Shown here piece after piece: positions 49,739 to 59,253 of a stretch of 64,000 nucleotides of DNA (positions are counted from its first letter, which is position 1; each line of letters starts with the position of its first letter). The DNA lies in the NCBI GenBank assembly GCA_024336345.1, contig JANFOG010000006.1:1054001-1118000 (forward strand), given 5' to 3'. Origin of the DNA: Mariannaea sp. PMI_226. Taxonomy: Eukaryota > Ascomycota > Sordariomycetes > Hypocreales > Nectriaceae. Below the pieces are notes generated by a model. That model did not search any database. It was not told the origin of the DNA and saw only the letters and a program-made list of their open reading frames with translations. The translations under genes and the position numbers were made by a program.

Positions 49739-51280
49739 GGCGCAAGAGAATACGCTGGTATGGTCCCTTTTTTTTCAAAGTGCTTTGCGGTTGGCGAGTA
49801 GTCTGAGGGCGTTGGGAGGTGTGTGTGAGTGAGCTGTTTGGTCAATTTGCCCTTGTTGGTACAGAGAAACTTACAGATGCGGGGGTTACAAGTCCGCTGC
49901 CAGTGAAGGAGAGAGGGGCAGCTCACATAAATTTCGTAACCATCCAATCATGACATTCTTGACGTGTTATCATCATAGTGATGTAGGTACAAGTCAAATT
50001 ATTCTTTTAGTATCCCATTAAATTTTTTCACTGTATAATATACCGTATAACATTTAAGATCTCAAAAATCAGAATACTGAATCACACGCTGAATGCAATT
50101 AGACAGCACCAGGAAAAGGTGCCTCCCCGCCCAGCCCACCGACTGACATGGAAAACCCCAAGCGTCAATGATTGTTTACTATCCCATCCACAACACCATA
50201 CGAAATTTAGGAAACCTTTGCCGTAAAGCCTGCCGTACAAAAGACAGCCCCAAGCCTCCGTAGTAGAGTTGGCACAATTTCCAAGACATCGACGTACTTG
50301 CTATGAATATGGTGCATCCAGCCTATTCTAGAATATACTAGTTTACCCTATATCAAAATAGCAACTTACAACATCTAATAACTATGTTCATGCGAGAATG
50401 TCGAATCTATATGATCCAAGTCGGCTTCTATGCGAAATAGACAAGAGAGATGAAGGAATGAATAACCGTACCTCCTTCTTCTCCAAGCACATAGCATGTA
50501 AAATTACTTATATGTGAGCATGTAATGCCAACGTAACTCACGATCCACCATCACCATCACCCATAGTATTAGGCACTTTACATCTATCAAGCAAGGCGCG
50601 CCGAGAAGAGTCAGTATCACGCCCTTTCCGACACTAAAGCGCCACTGTAACGATAATCAGGTAGCGCATCTTTAAATCCAAACCTGCTGTTCCCCTCTCC
50701 CTGCACATCCCTTGAGGATCGGTCCCATCATAGATTGCCACCCCGGGCGTCTGAGTGTGCCATCGTGCCATGATTTGCTCCTCCAATTTTTTTTCTTTTC
50801 GACGAGTGACTATACACAGCAGACCTCAGACTGCCCCTTGACATCCATGAGAGGGAATGTCTAATGACGATGACTGCCGAGAACCTCTGTTTCAGTGTCC
50901 GAACCTCCTTGTGGTTGACATTCTAGGCCAATTTAGGCCAGTCTTTGAGACACTGGTTCATCGCTGTAGAAATTCTGAGAAAATCCCTGGAAGAAGAACA
51001 GATCCCATTTAATCGATTCTACCTTTTTAGCCAGTATGTGCCTCAATATGGTTAACAAGACTTTTTCGATTCGCAACTTGTATGCTCGGTCGACCGATCA
51101 GCACTGTGCTCCCTTTACTGTGACTACACCTGATTACAGCAAAATCAGCCACTAACTCGACTCCCCCCCAAAAGGAAAAAATGCAGCTTCTAAATTACTT
51201 TGCCGCCTTATCTGGCATCTCTCCAACTACAATAATAAATCAAGAAACCCTTCTCTTACTCAATTTTTCAAGAAAAAGAA
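49739..51280. other. AT-rich intergenic region
   Basis: About 1.5 kb upstream of the MAT2B-like gene (-) and the orphan gene at 51281 (+). It is AT-rich from 49990 to 50420. No gene or named motif is seen. Confidence 0.5.
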
Positions 51281-51531
51281 ATGACATCAACAAGTGAGGC
51301 CCCCACCGCAAGAAGGATCTCCGATGCGTACTTAAATGATCCAAATGATATAGAAATGTGGTATATAAGAAGTATAATTATTCCAATGCTTAACGACGGC
51401 CTGACCCAAGGATCATATATCTCAAGCAAAGTAAGCGGTCAGATTACGTACATAGGAGCCCTTTCATGACCCCCGTCCAGATAGTGAACGCCTCCGTCAA
51501 GAATGTTGCGAAGACCAATGGGAAAGTCTGA
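51281..51531 (+). CDS. Orphan small two-exon gene
   Basis: Exons 51281..51430 and 51481..51531 join in phase 0 across a 50-nt intron (GTAAGC donor, CCAG acceptor), giving 66 residues. The frame also stays open for 12 codons past the donor, but the spliced version has the more regular C-terminus (IVNASVKNVAKTNGKV). The start MTSTSEAPTARRI follows an A-rich leader. There is no signal peptide; a hydrophobic patch (MWYIRSIIIPML) lies in the middle. I do not recognise the protein. Its stop codon lies 12 bp from the stop of the secreted cysteine peptide gene on the other strand, so the transcripts must overlap. Confidence 0.4.
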
Positions 51532-51543
51532 ACACATATCGGT

Positions 51544-51824
51544 TTAAGCACATAGCCAGTACTCTCCTTCATAACCACAATCCGACGCAAAGTCCTAGCG
51601 GCTGTCAGTCTCTACCTCATATAAGCAGGATACTCTATTGGGTATCTTACCTGACAGTTGGTATTGTCGGGACAGTCCGCATGGCGGCCAGTGGCACAGC
51701 CAATTATTTCAGAGGGGCAATAACCCCCCCAGTTGGACGGGTTCCAGTCGGGCGGCGACACAACTGGTGTTGCCGAAACCAAACCGATGAGAAGGAAGAC
51801 AGAATGAACGGAAGAGAAATGCAT
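51544..51824 (-). CDS. Small secreted six-cysteine peptide
   Basis: Exons 51824..51651 and 51594..51544 (56-nt intron, phase 0) encode 74 residues. The signal peptide is MHFSSVHSVFLLIGLVSA. The mature peptide of about 55 residues has six cysteines (GGYC, IIGC, ADC, TNC, SDC, WLC), enough for three disulfides, and a Trp/Pro-rich start (PPDWNPSNWGG). Without splicing the frame ends after four cysteines; the splice adds the last two, which supports the model. An alternative acceptor at CTGACAG, 7 bp upstream, would give a different tail. I do not recognise the family. Small secreted cysteine-rich proteins of fungi include effectors, antimicrobial peptides and hydrophobin-like proteins; the cysteine spacing is not that of a hydrophobin. 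Confidence 0.65.
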
Positions 51825-52747
51825 TTCGCTCTACTTAAATGGGTAACTTAATATGAAAGTAGCAGGAGGAATAGAATATGTTATCACAATCAATAATCGC
51901 CTTTGGCCTCTTTATATACCACAAGGATGCTGTGACAAATGCTAGCTTCTAGAGTACCATAATAGCGATAAGACTCTAGACCAAATGAGGTATATATATA
52001 TATATGAATGTGAGGTACTAACACCTGTCTCCTAATCACCTACGCAAAAGTACAAATAGGATCTTCATTACTTAGACACACTATATAGCACATACTTAGT
52101 AAGGGGTTGTAGAAGCCTGCAGATTTATCTGACTAGCTGAAACTCACACGTCTCGCACCTGTACGTAGATACTATACCAATTATTTCTTCAGATTGCGAA
52201 GTCGGTAAGCCTCTCTCACTGATCTTTGAGCCACCGTTGGCGTAGAAGAAGCATAATGGCGTGCTAATAGAGAAGCTACTCAAAAGGCTCTTGTATTCCA
52301 TTGGCATTTTGTTTCTATTATCACAGTTACGGCTCCTTGGTGCAGATAATGCGTCTCGGTGGACGCATTCCTCTATCAACTGTAATTAGAATTCGCAGAA
52401 TGTTCAATTGATGACAGTCGGGCCATGGGCACTACAGGTTGCAAGAATATCTACGAGTTGAGCGCGAGCCGTTGGAGCATAAGATTGCGGTGAAGAAATG
52501 ACATTACATGGAGAGGAAAATGAACCATGAATGGATATGAGGCAACCGAAAGTACATAGAAGATCTGTATGAGATAAATGAAAGGGTAAAAAGAAAAGAG
52601 AGGCCAGGGTTGAGGGAGGCTGGGAGAAGGGGAGGTTCAAAAAAAGAACAAAGAAACACGTTCGGTCTCACACAGCGGCTCAATAGAACATCGAGAGGCC
52701 TACGCTGGTCATAGTGCACATTATGAGCCGCTATCTACAAGCAAGTA
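51825..52747. other. Intergenic, with TA microsatellite
   Basis: Promoter side of the cysteine peptide gene; a TA repeat lies at about 51991-52005. No gene is supported. Confidence 0.5.
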
Positions 52748-52819
52748 GGATCGATAGCTCAGTGGTAGAGCGAGAGATTGCAGATCTCTAGGTCGCGTGT
52801 TCGATCCACGCTCGGTCCT
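52748..52819 (+). tRNA. tRNA-Cys (GCA), copy 1
   Basis: 72 nt. The acceptor stem GGATCGA pairs with TCGGTCC (one T-G wobble), D arm GCTC..GAGC, anticodon arm AGAGA-TTGCAGA-TCTCT with anticodon GCA, and T arm GCGTG-TTCGATC-CACGC. No intron. The discriminator base is T (52819). The A box (TAGCTCAGTGGTAGAG) and B box (GTTCGATCC) are intact, so the gene should be functional. Confidence 0.95.
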
Positions 52820-52919
52820 CTCTTTTGACCCTCGTTCTGTTTTTAAATTTTTTGTAGCACACACGACTAGCCAGACATATGTACACGTTTAAGAAGCCTG
52901 GGCAGACATCAAACAACCA

Positions 52920-52991
52920 GGATCGATAGCTCAGTGGTAGAGCGAGAGATTGCAGATCTCTAGGCCGCGTGTTCGATCCACGCTCGGTCCT
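52920..52991 (+). tRNA. tRNA-Cys (GCA), copy 2
   Basis: Same structure and anticodon as the copy at 52748, differing by one base in the variable loop (AGGCC instead of AGGTC). It lies 172 bp downstream in the same orientation; the flanks differ, so the duplication either covers only the tRNA or is old. Ends in a T-rich region near 53000. Confidence 0.95.
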
Positions 52992-53655
52992 TAATTCATT
53001 TCTTTTTGCAAATTAAGACAAAGGTCGTTCCAATGTCTACAAAGATAGATACGAGCGTGCTGCCCAAAGTCTTGTGGTGATATTGGTTACGTTGGTCAAG
53101 TAGCATTGGTGCAGTACTCACAGCTCTCTCTTGATGCATCTATTTTGCCACCTGGGGTGTCGTGCAGATCTTTTTATATCATATTTGGTTTCCTTCACTA
53201 ATAATTTACAGATCCCGAAACACATAGTGAAGATGGATTGTCAAAGTTACAGTAAGCTTTATCCTATCTCGTTCAGCTACAAGCCAGGATCTGGATTGAT
53301 TTGCAGGCCATCGCCCTTGGTTCTTCTTCCCTGTGAGTAAGGATCGATGAACTGCATCTATCGCTCTGTGCTCCAAATGCTACGGTTTCTCGTGCGTTTT
53401 CTGCGCACCAATCTGTTAGCCTAGCCGTTTGACGAGATGTGACATTCTGGCTCTTTTGTTCTTATTAGTAGCCATGGCGCGTCTCGTCTGTCACGGAAGG
53501 TAACCCCGCACTGCTCGTATCATCCATCCTATCAATTTCTGTCTCGCTCTAGTACAATCATCAGTGGATTGATTGCGGCCTGAATGTGAGAATCGTGAGC
53601 AAAAAGTTACTTGGACTGCGTAATTCATGAATTACGCATCAAAAAGGAACCAATC
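52992..53655. other. Intergenic region between tRNA genes
   Basis: 664 bp with no coding or RNA feature that I can support. A GGATCGAT match to the 5' end of tRNA-Cys occurs near 53341 but nothing else of the tRNA follows. Confidence 0.5.
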
Positions 53656-53762
53656 TGTCGGTGGAGAGGCTCGAACTCTCGACCTTTGGATGTCCCTGAC
53701 CTATGGGTCAAGTCACATTTACGATATGAGACCAACGCTCTAACCAACTGAGCCACACCGAC
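53656..53762 (-). tRNA. tRNA-Met (CAT), elongator, with intron
   Basis: 107 nt on the minus strand. Acceptor stem GTCGGTG pairs with CACCGAC; D arm GCTC-AGTTGGTTA-GAGC; anticodon arm TTGGT-CTCATAA-TCCAA after removing a 33-nt intron between positions 37 and 38 (just after CATA); T arm GAGAG-TTCGAGC-CTCTC; discriminator A. The T31-T39 mismatch also occurs in the yeast elongator tRNA-Met. The extended GTTGG D loop and intron mark it as elongator rather than initiator. Confidence 0.92.
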
Positions 53763-54464
53763 TGATCAACTGATGGGAGCTTCTGCCCACAAGTTTGATA
53801 CCATAGAGTGAAAGCGTCAGCCCGCAAGGGGATTGTCTTGTGCTCTCTGAATCGGAAAACAAGGATTGACAACCCTGGAATTCTTGTCAAGAGAGTTGAA
53901 GTCCATGAGTACGTCCATGTAAGTCTGAAATATGTATTGATTTCTGCTAGTCATTTGATGTTTTTTTGCTTGGTTGAGCATTATAATGAAGGGGGGTGGT
54001 TGACGTAGGGATTGGTGCATTATTTTGCCGAGATATTGATGAGAATATTCCCCCATTTACTTCAGAGCACTCCTTTGAACATTAGTATCTGTAAGAAGAC
54101 GCCTTATACAATTTATTTCCAAAATATACTCAAAAGGATCATATATTTCTCCTTCAAACCAAAGTCAGAAATACACAAAAAGGAGCATCGACCCCACGCA
54201 CATAGTTTCGCCCCTATTACACTCTCCAGCAGGAATAAGAAGGGACTCATCTATATCTTCTAGGGTAGGTGAAGCAGCATTTGCGTTGGGTGAGGTATCT
54301 ACAGCAGTAGGTACTGCAAGTGAGCAAGCGATACGCTTATCGCAATGCTAGGCCCACTTAAATTTCAGGTCCATATTCAACCTCCATTGTCGCCTACAAG
54401 GTGCCTTCAACCTTCGTCTCCCTTATTCCTTATTCCTCCATTCTTCTTCGCCACTCATCTCGCA
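53763..54464. promoter_or_regulatory. Intergenic region upstream of MFAP1
   Basis: 702 bp between tRNA-Met and the MFAP1 start. The last 60 bp are a CT-rich leader. An in-frame upstream ATG at 54345 exists but the intervening peptide is not conserved in style. Confidence 0.5.
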
Positions 54465-55895
54465 ATGCCGCCCAAGCGCATGACTGCGAACCCCGTCAAG
54501 CCGGCGCGCCATCGTGCCGGCAAGGCTACGCAGGAAGATTCAGACTCCGACTCCGACGCCAGCGATGCCAGCGATGCCGAAGCAACAGCTGCGCCCGCGA
54601 TTCCCCCTCCACCCAAAGCTACCAGCGCGGCAAAGATTTCAAGCAGCCTGGGAAAAGTAGACCTGAATGCGCGCAGAAAGGAAGCAGAAGCAGCAGAGGA
54701 GCGTCGATTGGCAAAGGAAAGGGCAGAGCGGCTGGCCGCCGAGGAAGGATTCGTGACTGAGGAGGAGGAAGAGAGTGAAGAGGAGGACGATGATGATGAA
54801 GAGGGCGAGAGCTCATCGGAAGAGGAAAGCAGCGAAGAAGAGGCACCCCGAAGATTAATGATCCGACCAAAGTTCGTGCCGAAGAGTCAACGAAACGCGA
54901 AAGACCCCGCCAAAGAGGAGGAAGAGGCGCGACAAGCAGAGGAAGAAGCCCGCAAGAAAGAAATGGACGAGCTCGTCGAAGAGCAAATAAAGAAGGATCT
55001 GGCGGCGCGAGCAGCAGGAAAGAAGCATTGGGATGATGACGACAACGAAGAGTCAGACGTGGATACAACTGACGGACTCGATCCCGAGGCAGAGGAGGCA
55101 GCTTGGCGTGTCCGCGAGCTCAAGCGCCTCAAGCGCGCCCGCACGGCCATTGAAGCACGCGAAGCTGAGCTCGCCGAAGTCGAGCGGCGACGAAACCTGA
55201 CCGAGGAGGAGCGCCAGGCTGAGGACGAGGAGTATCTTGCCAAGCAGAAGGAAGGAAAGGAGGCCAAGGGCACGGTGGGCTACATGCAGCGGTACTTCCA
55301 CAAGGGCGCCTTCTACCAGCAAGAAGCAGAAGCTGCCGGCCTTGCTGACAGAGACCTCATGCATGCTCGCTTCGCTGACGAGGTGCGCAATCGCGAGGTC
55401 CTCCCTGAATATTTGCAACGCCGCGACATGACCAAGCTAGGTCGCAAGGGTGCCTCAAAGTACAGGGACATGGCGTCCGAAGACACAGGGCGATGGGGCG
55501 ATATAGACCGTCGCCCAAGGAGGAATGCACCTCCCGGCAGTGATGACAGATTTCAACCAGACGACGACCGCTTCAGACCTGATGATGATCGCGGGGCCAA
55601 GGGTGCCAACGCCATACCACTTGGCCCCAGAGGAGGGGATAGCAGACGAGATGATCGCCGAGATCGAGGCCGGGAAGACCAGAGAGATCGAGGTTCTAGA
55701 CCACACAGGGAGGCCGACGATGATCACAGATACCGCAGGCGAAGATCACGTTCCTACTCGCGCTCGCGCTCGCCAAGAAGGGAGCGGGAGAGGGACAGAG
55801 ACAGGGATGACTATTCCAGTCGCCGTAAGCGAAGTACATCACGATCAAGAGAAGGTGGCCGTCATGACAGCGACAAGAGACGCAGAGTGGATTGA
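54465..55895 (+). CDS. MFAP1-like spliceosomal protein
   Basis: Single exon, 476 residues from MPPKRMTANPVKPARHRAGK, a start typical of this family; the ATG 40 codons upstream is therefore not used. It has very acidic tracts (EEEEESEEEDDDDEEGESSS), long charged helices (ARQAEEEARKKEMDELVEEQ), the conserved MFAP1 core (TVGYMQRYFHKGAFYQQEAE, RDMTKLGRKGASKYRDMASE) and an Arg/Ser/Asp-rich C-terminus with RS repeats (RSRSYSRSRSPRRERERD). MFAP1 is a nuclear component of the spliceosomal B complex, related to yeast Spp381, where it contacts Prp38. Animal naming as a microfibril protein is historical. The RS tail is a likely substrate of SR kinases. Confidence 0.92.
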   Translation: MPPKRMTANPVKPARHRAGKATQEDSDSDSDASDASDAEATAAPAIPPPPKATSAAKISSSLGKVDLNARRKEAEAAEERRLAKERAERLAAEEGFVTEEEEESEEEDDDDEEGESSSEEESSEEEAPRRLMIRPKFVPKSQRNAKDPAKEEEEARQAEEEARKKEMDELVEEQIKKDLAARAAGKKHWDDDDNEESDVDTTDGLDPEAEEAAWRVRELKRLKRARTAIEAREAELAEVERRRNLTEEERQAEDEEYLAKQKEGKEAKGTVGYMQRYFHKGAFYQQEAEAAGLADRDLMHARFADEVRNREVLPEYLQRRDMTKLGRKGASKYRDMASEDTGRWGDIDRRPRRNAPPGSDDRFQPDDDRFRPDDDRGAKGANAIPLGPRGGDSRRDDRRDRGREDQRDRGSRPHREADDDHRYRRRRSRSYSRSRSPRRERERDRDRDDYSSRRKRSTSRSREGGRHDSDKRRRVD

Positions 55896-56141
55896 GGAGA
55901 GGCCCCAAAAAATCGAGTAGCCTCCGTGTATAACCATTTAATGAAGACAAGAACAAATGCCCAACGCACACGCCTTTCGTGCCACAATGACTCCCTAAGT
56001 TTTTGAAAAAAAGAAAACCATTTCCTTCGTTACATTATATGTAGACGTGAATTCCCAACCTGCTTCTTATGCCACCATCCACATAGCGTTGTTAAGTTAG
56101 TTAGTCATACCTCCCCTTTGTTCCTTCTAGACCTTCCTACT

Positions 56142-58299
56142 CTATATCCTGACGATCTCGACTCGCGCCCGGTCAAAAACTTTATGGCTGGTCATTTGTT
56201 CACTGCTGCCGAGAGCGGGAGGATAGAGCGTCATGCGAGCATAGGTACCAGCTCCGCGACGTTTTGAGAGGAAGCCAGGGTTGATTATGAGAACACTTTC
56301 CACGACCTGAATGAGGAGTTTTGTTAGTTTAAACAGAGACGATAGAGAGTATGTGTGTGTATGCCAGAGGGATATGAGCATAGCTAGGTAGAACATGGGA
56401 AACTCACCTTTGCAAATGGGGGTAGGAAACTGGGAGTCATCATGACATCCGGCCGGACATTGACCATTTCACCCAGCTTTAGATAACTCAAATCCAGAAC
56501 AGCGCCTGTGGCCACACCATCTTCGGTGCCAGTCTTGGGTAGCTTGCTGCGGTCCGCAGGGGGATACAAGGGGAAGTAGTGGCGCTGCTCGACGAGGTAG
56601 CGGCAGAGACGACTCATCAGATCACTGCTCTGCACTCCCATGGCGAGTTCTTCGCTTCGCAGCTGTGACAGGACGTCCTGGGAGGAGAGGCCGAGCACGA
56701 ACTCGTTCATGAACAGAGTCATGGGGTTCGAGACGATGCGGAATGACTTGGACAGACCCAATTCCTTACGCGGAATTGTATCCTGGGGCCATGAGACGTG
56801 CTTGTTGAGGACATCGCGGACCGAGGGGACGAGGACGATGGTGATCTGAGGATTCGCAGCGACTAGGCGGTTCAAGGCGGGAGTGACTAAGTATTTGAAG
56901 ACGGTGGACATGGTGGCAGTATCTGGGTCGATGTTTGCATCCTCCGGGAGGTCAAAATCGCCAGTTGCAATGAGCGGATGGTCAACATCCAGGAAGGGAC
57001 CGGCAAGCACCAGGGCATCGACGTATGTATCAGCAGCTTGGCTGCAGAGGGCGTGGAGTGGTTCAAAATCGAGATTGTCATCGGCAGTATACGGACCGGA
57101 AGCAAAGATGACGCTGAGAGGGGCTGGGTCTGAGTCCTCATCCATAGCATCTGGGCCGCCCCGAAGCCTTTCACGGTGACTCTCTAGAACCGACGATTGC
57201 GAAGCAGCATTTGGAAGTAAAGGAACGTCGAGTATCTCATTTACCACAAACTCGAGACCGGAGGCGTTGCTGCCTCGAAGCGCCACGATCTGACCGGGGA
57301 AGAAGCTCCAGCTCTTGATCTTGTCCATCTTCAGCGGCACCCGAAGCCCCATGCCAGTACGCCGTGATGTCTCCAGCACGAGCGATGCCTTGTTGAGCTT
57401 GCCCTCTATTGAGTCGGAGGCGATGCGGCCAATGGCCACAATTTCAGTCGTGCTCTGGCTGGCGGCACTTCCAAACGCTGAGTCGTCGAGCTCGTGGTGT
57501 TCTTGCACAATGGTCATCAGGTCGTCGATTCGGTCGTCCAGGATCTCGCTGGCTTCAGACAGCTTCATGGCCAGTGGCTTGTATCCCGTCTTTTTCTGGT
57601 CGGAAGCAGCCGTCAGCTTCACGCGTGGCTCGGAGTAGGGCGCAATAGGAGGTTCTGCAGCGGCAAGATGGGTGTTGAGGATTTCCACGACTTCGCCGGG
57701 GTTTGCTCGATCGTTGAAGGAGTTTACACTGGAAAGGTGAGTTAGTGAGCAAGCAAGGATGGTAGAGACTTGAACAAGGGATAGTCATAATGTAGAACAA
57801 AAGAAGCTAAAAAAAAATATACGTACGGGACAGCATTCAAGTTCTTGAGCTGGTCGGCCAGGCCTGCTGCTGGCGAGCTCGCCAAACCTGGGGGATTCCC
57901 CCCCTTCCTCTTCAATGCACTACCAGTACTGCCACCGACACGGCCCAGCTTGCCTCCAGTTGCAGGTGTGCTAGGGATAAGCCCGTCGAGCATGCTGGTC
58001 ACATTTCCAGGTTTTGAACCACCCCTAGGAGTGGAGGCGATCTTGCGCTCGAGCTTCACATGAACCTGGCGATTGCTGTTCTCGAGCGCATCCTGGATGG
58101 ACTGCTTGAGGTTCCGCACAGTGTCGAGGGTAACGTTCTGAGCATCGTGGTCGAGCTTGATGCAATATGACTCCCACTTGAAGTAGAGATCCTCAGCTGA
58201 GAGGTCGTGCAGACGCAGAATGGACTCGAGCTCGCCGAGGACGTCGGGCTCCAAGCTTTTGTTGGGAGAGAAGAAAGATTGGAGGTCGGCGTCGGCCAT
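56142..58299 (-). CDS. pol12: DNA polymerase alpha-primase B subunit (POLA2/Pol12)
   Basis: Three exons on the minus strand: 58299..57827, 57728..56408 and 56306..56142, giving 652 residues. The joins NAVPVNSFNDRANPGEVV and PPFAKVVESVLIINPG are seamless. Domains: N-terminal Pol alpha B region (LGELESILRLHDLSAEDLYF), linker with Ser/Gly/Pro (TPATGGKLGRVGG), an OB-fold region (AIGRIASDSIEGKLN, RVPLKMDKIKSWSFFPGQIV), and an inactive calcineurin-like phosphoesterase fold (SVIFASGPYTADDNLDFEPL, DALVLAGPFLDVDHPLI, ITIVLVPSVRDVLNKHVSWP). It is the regulatory subunit linking polymerase alpha-primase to Ctf4 and telomeres. A dense ACGCG cluster lies upstream, pointing to G1/S control. Confidence 0.96.
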
Positions 58300-59253
58300 G
58301 GTGGGCGACGGGGGAGATCGATGGATGTGATGACGGGGTTTTCGAAGTTCAATTAGGGGTAAAAAGGTACAATTTGCTTGAGAATTGCAAGTGAAAAATA
58401 CAGTAATAACCCAGGGGGGTTTCGCAATAGAGAGGTTATCGTGGAGGTATGGTACTAGTTGGACATGGAGTTTACTGGAGAATGAGATAGTATTACCTGT
58501 TGTATGTACTACAAATGGTGGTGGGGGGTCCTTTTTCCGAGGACGCGACAGAAAGACGCGTTCGCGTTAAGTGCTAGACCGACGCGGACATACTTTGCTG
58601 GACAGTGAAGAAGTACCCAAATCCGACTGTCGACCATCAGCCAATTGATTATGAAGACAATACAAAGTTGAAAAAAGAAAGGAAGTTTCTTTTTTTGGGC
58701 ATGAAGGGTACCTTATTTGAATATTGAAAATTTCAAATTTCACAACAATGTCGACAGTGCCATGCCAGTGTCACATTCACCTCTAGATTGCGTGTAGTCC
58801 ACGCTCGCCACGATTGCAATACAAGCACTTATGTACTTGCCCACACACCATCTCATTCACGCAGGCCGGGAGTGAGGGAATGAACTCATCTTCACAAACC
58901 ATAAAGGAGGAGGAAAACTAATTATTATTTGGGATATCTATCATGAATCAGCGTCTCAAACGCTTATTCCTTCGTTTATTTCTACCTAGGTAAACTCGGC
59001 ACCAAATGGCGCCTACAATCATCGCATGTTAAACTAATCATCTGCCATTGGAATGACCACACTTCGTGGTATCATGACCCTATTTTTGCTCCTTGTGTGC
59101 AAAGTTCGCTATTCCCAAGGCTCCCGAGCGCCTTTTAATAAGAACAAACCATTTCCATCCCGTCATGTAAGAAGGTGTCAAAAACTAGAAACTCGCTACC
59201 ATACGCCTTATTGTGATATTGTTTCCCCTCTATAAAGTGACCAATTATGTCAT
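58300..59253. promoter_or_regulatory. Promoter region of pol12 and 3' flank of the GATA gene
   Basis: 954 bp; the minus-strand pol12 promoter occupies the left part and carries the ACGCG cluster. A 60-codon frame (59053-59235, +) with a hydrophobic start ends just before the GATA gene stop; I cannot support it as a gene. Confidence 0.6.
58543..58587. promoter_or_regulatory. MCB cluster upstream of pol12
   Basis: Four ACGCG cores fall within 45 bp: ACGCGA (58543), ACGCGT (58556-58561), TTCGCGT (reverse ACGCGAA, 58561-58567) and ACGCGG (58582). They lie about 245-290 bp upstream of the pol12 start at 58299. Density far exceeds chance for a 5-mer. MBF regulation of DNA polymerase alpha genes is known in yeasts; here it is inference. 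Confidence 0.65.

Noticed and set aside
53338..53350. GGATCGAT match to the start of tRNA-Cys
   Set aside because: Only eight bases match, with no D, anticodon or T arm following.
54345..54464. Upstream in-frame ATG of MFAP1
   Set aside because: The added 40 residues are hydrophobic and Pro/Ser-rich, unlike the family, whose proteins start at the MPPKRMTANP-type sequence; the stretch looks like leader.
59053..59235. 60-codon frame with a hydrophobic N-terminus
   Set aside because: It resembles a signal peptide but lies in the 3' flank of the GATA gene, and the rest lacks any pattern such as paired cysteines.
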